Origin: Anaerolineales bacterium
Lineage (GTDB): Bacteria; Chloroflexota; Anaerolineae; Anaerolineales; E44-bin32
Length of the DNA stretch: 15,831 nucleotides
Direction of reading: 5' to 3'
Assembly (NCBI GenBank): GCA_011772595.1
Contig: WVZH01000467.1
Coordinates: forward strand, 14,281 to 30,111
Part shown: positions 13,943-15,831 of the stretch, piece after piece
How positions within the stretch are numbered: position 1 is the first letter of the stretch
How the letters are laid out: the number at the start of each line of letters is the position of its first letter
Program-made: the position numbers and the translations under genes
The notes under the pieces: model-generated
What the model was told of the DNA's origin: nothing
Database searches by the model: none
Seen by the model: the letters and a program-made list of their open reading frames with translations, nothing else

Positions 13943-15478
13943 TCATTCCCATTCGATAGTAGCGGGGGGTTTGGAGGAGATGTCGTATACAACCCGATTG
14001 ACCCCATCCACCTCGTTGACGATACGATTACTTATGCGGGCGAGCAGTTCATAGGGAAGGCGAACCCAATCGGCGGTCATGAAATCTTCGGTGGATACGG
14101 CTCTCACCACGATGGTCTCGGCGTATGTGCGTTGATCTCCCATCACACCGACAGAGCGGACGGGAAGCAGTACGGCGAAGGCCTGCGCGGTCGTGTCCCG
14201 CAGTAATCCGGCTGCGTCCAACTCGTCGGTGACGATGCGATCCGCTTCTCTGAGCCGAAGCAAGCGTTGTAGGTTGACCTCTCCCAAGCAACGTACGGCC
14301 AGGCCTGGTCCTGGAAAGGGTTGGCGCCAAACGAGCGCATCTGGCAACCCTAGCTGTGTGCCGACGGCTCGCACCTCGTCTTTAAACATATAGCGTAGCG
14401 GTTCGATGAGTTCGAGATTGAGATCGGGGGGTAATCCGCCCACATTGTGGTGTGTCTTTATCCTGGCCGCAATGTGACGATCCGGCGCGCTCGACTCAAC
14501 CACATCCGGGTAAATGGTGCCCTGAACAAGGAATTCAGCCTCCGCGCCCGATTTGCGTGCTTGCTCCTCGAAGAGGCGAATGAATTTTTCGCCGATGATA
14601 AGCCTTTTATCCTCCGGATCGCTTACACCGGACAAGGCGTCGAGGAAGGTCTCTGTTGCGTCGACGGCGATGAGCCTGGCGTTGAGGTGTTGGTTGAAAG
14701 CCTGTACTACGGTTTCTGGTTCGCCGTGGCGCATGAGACCGTTGTTGACGAAGATGCAGGTCAACCGTTCGCCGATTGCACGGTGCACGAGTGCTGCGGC
14801 GACCGAAGAGTCGACGCCGCCGCTTACACCCGCAATCGCCCGCCCGTCGCCGACTTGGGCACGAACGCGGGCGACCGCGCTTTCGACGATCGACGCTGGC
14901 GTCCATTCGGCTGCCGCGTTGCAGACCTCGAATACGAAGGCGCGCAAGATTGCCCCACCGGCAGGTGTGTGGCTGACCTCAGGATGGAACTGTAGGCCGT
15001 AGCGTTTACGATTCTCGTCGCCCATGGCGGCGATGGGAGAGTTTTCCGATCGCGCTAAGACTTGGAAGCCAGGTGGGGGTGATTCGATCCGATCCCCATG
15101 CGACATCCAGACGCGTTGGTGTTCTGCTCCCAGAATAGGATTGGGTATGAGAACCTCGATCTCGGCATCGCCGTATTCGCGTTCTGTAGAAGCCGCAACA
15201 CGGCCGCCTAAGGCATGTGTGAGTGCTTGCATACCATAGCAGATACCCAATATAGGGAGATCAGACTCGAGTACGTAGGGTGGGACTTGTGGTGCACCGT
15301 GCTCGTATACCGAAGCAGGTCCCCCGGAGAGGATGAAGCCCTTCGGTTGCAGTTCCATAACGCGTTCAGGGGGTGTGTCGTGCGGGAACAATTCGCAATA
15401 AACTTGCGCTTCACGTACGCGGCGGGTGATTAGCTGCGAATATTGTGAGCCGAAGTCTAGGACGACGATCGCGTCCAC
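13943..15478 (-). CDS. guaA: GMP synthase (glutamine-hydrolysing)
   Basis: GuaA converts XMP, ATP and glutamine to GMP in the cytoplasm. At 511 residues it has standard length. The class I glutamine amidotransferase domain (1-195) has the triad C80 (GICYGMQ), H165 and E167 (FHPEV). The ATP-pyrophosphatase domain follows, with PP-loop S219-GGVDSS-225, and the C-terminal dimerisation domain ends in the conserved PPATIEWE. All catalytic residues are present. The start is GTG, six bases after the stop of the xanthine phosphoribosyltransferase gene; GAGGA inside the end of that gene serves as the ribosome site. The pairing makes biochemical sense: xanthine is salvaged to XMP, then aminated to GMP. 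The downstream membrane protein may share the transcript. Confidence 0.98.
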   Translation of the reverse strand: MDAIVVLDFGSQYSQLITRRVREAQVYCELFPHDTPPERVMELQPKGFILSGGPASVYEHGAPQVPPYVLESDLPILGICYGMQALTHALGGRVAASTEREYGDAEIEVLIPNPILGAEHQRVWMSHGDRIESPPPGFQVLARSENSPIAAMGDENRKRYGLQFHPEVSHTPAGGAILRAFVFEVCNAAAEWTPASIVESAVARVRAQVGDGRAIAGVSGGVDSSVAAALVHRAIGERLTCIFVNNGLMRHGEPETVVQAFNQHLNARLIAVDATETFLDALSGVSDPEDKRLIIGEKFIRLFEEQARKSGAEAEFLVQGTIYPDVVESSAPDRHIAARIKTHHNVGGLPPDLNLELIEPLRYMFKDEVRAVGTQLGLPDALVWRQPFPGPGLAVRCLGEVNLQRLLRLREADRIVTDELDAAGLLRDTTAQAFAVLLPVRSVGVMGDQRTYAETIVVRAVSTEDFMTADWVRLPYELLARISNRIVNEVDGVNRVVYDISSKPPATIEWE

Positions 15479-15484
15479 AGGGTC

Positions 15485-15831
15485 TCATTCCTCAAATATG
15501 ATCCTACCGTCGCTCATGTCGGTAATGACGGCAAGGGATTCTATAGGTACCTCCAGAGTTGAAAGCAAGTCACGGCCACCCTCAAAGCGTTTTTCGATCA
15601 CAGCCCCAATACCTACGATTGCTGCGCCGGCAGCCTGGGCAAGACGTACCAAACCCATGATCGTCTGGCCAGAGGCGAGAAAATCATCGATGATCAGCAC
15701 CTTCTCCCCGGCACGTAGAAATTCCGGGGACACGATCAGTTCGACCATACGGCCTTTCGTATGCGAGGGGGTAAGCGTTAGAAAAATCTGATCTGGCATG
15801 GTGATGGGTTTGGTTTTCCTGGCGTAGACGA
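15485..15831 (-). CDS. xpt: Xanthine phosphoribosyltransferase, C-terminal part (5' end outside window)
   Basis: The minus-strand frame is open to the window edge, beginning VYARKTKPITMPDQIF, and ends at TGA 15487-15485. The PRPP-binding signature VLIIDDFLASGQT is present, followed by GLVRLAQAAGAAIVGIGAVIEKRF, which is close to Bacillus Xpt in this stretch. Xpt joins xanthine and PRPP to give XMP. The internal methionine of ITMPDQ is not the start, because family sequence (the ARKxKP strand) continues upstream of it. A PurR-like regulator has the same fold, but the immediate link to guaA favours the enzyme. The promoter and any purine riboswitch would lie beyond the window. Confidence 0.9.
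   Translation of the reverse strand, partial: VYARKTKPITMPDQIFLTLTPSHTKGRMVELIVSPEFLRAGEKVLIIDDFLASGQTIMGLVRLAQAAGAAIVGIGAVIEKRFEGGRDLLSTLEVPIESLAVITDMSDGRIIFEE

Noticed and set aside
14447..14995. 182-codon open frame on the plus strand inside guaA
   Set aside because: It is antisense to the conserved guaA core and its product has no motif; it is explained by the codon bias of guaA.
15485..15799. Complete 104-residue gene starting at the ATG at 15799
   Set aside because: Family sequence continues in frame to the window edge, so the gene is a cut-off xpt rather than a short complete one.

Overview
The window is bacterial chromosome of moderate GC content with tightly packed genes. It contains no rRNA, tRNA, insertion sequence, phage gene or CRISPR array that I can see. 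The gene content suggests Chloroflexota, probably an Anaerolineae-like lineage. The pointers are a dephospho-CoA kinase fused to an extra C-terminal domain, PP2C phosphatases beside a membrane VWA-FHA protein, and a lipoprotein-type penicillin-binding protein. This placement is an inference from gene style, not from a marker gene.

Layout, left to right. (1) Bases 1-3440, plus strand, form a likely operon: the end of a Maf-type nucleotide pyrophosphatase, a lipoprotein class B penicillin-binding protein (4-base overlap), and the ribosome-assembly GTPase RsgA (3-base gap), closed by a canonical intrinsic terminator at 3505-3530. (2) Bases 3724-7039, minus strand, hold a CoaE with a C-terminal GNAT-like extension and its own strong sigma-70-type promoter, and upstream of it a large protein with a PP2C-shaped N-terminus lacking the catalytic aspartates, a membrane segment and a C-terminal propeller-like region. 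(3) Bases 7297-9393, plus strand, hold a CelD/FemAB-like acyltransferase and an EamA-family transporter. (4) Bases 9584-12411, minus strand, hold an overlapping pair: a membrane protein with an outside VWA-like domain and an inside FHA domain, then an intact membrane-anchored PP2C phosphatase. (5) Bases 12412-12922 are mostly non-coding but hold a probable 35-residue membrane peptide and a run of three hairpins. (6) Bases 12923-15831, minus strand, hold a cut-off xanthine phosphoribosyltransferase, guaA (GMP synthase) and a polytopic membrane protein of unknown role.

How the genes fit together. The left end serves cell-wall growth and ribosome maturation, and the right end serves guanine nucleotide supply. 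The centre has the parts of a Ser/Thr phosphorylation circuit: an FHA phosphothreonine reader, an active PP2C and a PP2C-like pseudoenzyme. No kinase is in the window. The VWA-FHA gene and the pseudo-PP2C gene both appear to start transcription at or within a few bases of their start codons, which suggests leaderless mRNAs. The most unusual items are the pseudo-PP2C receptor-like protein, the VWA-FHA/PP2C pair, the CoaE fusion and the small membrane peptide with the hairpin run beyond it.
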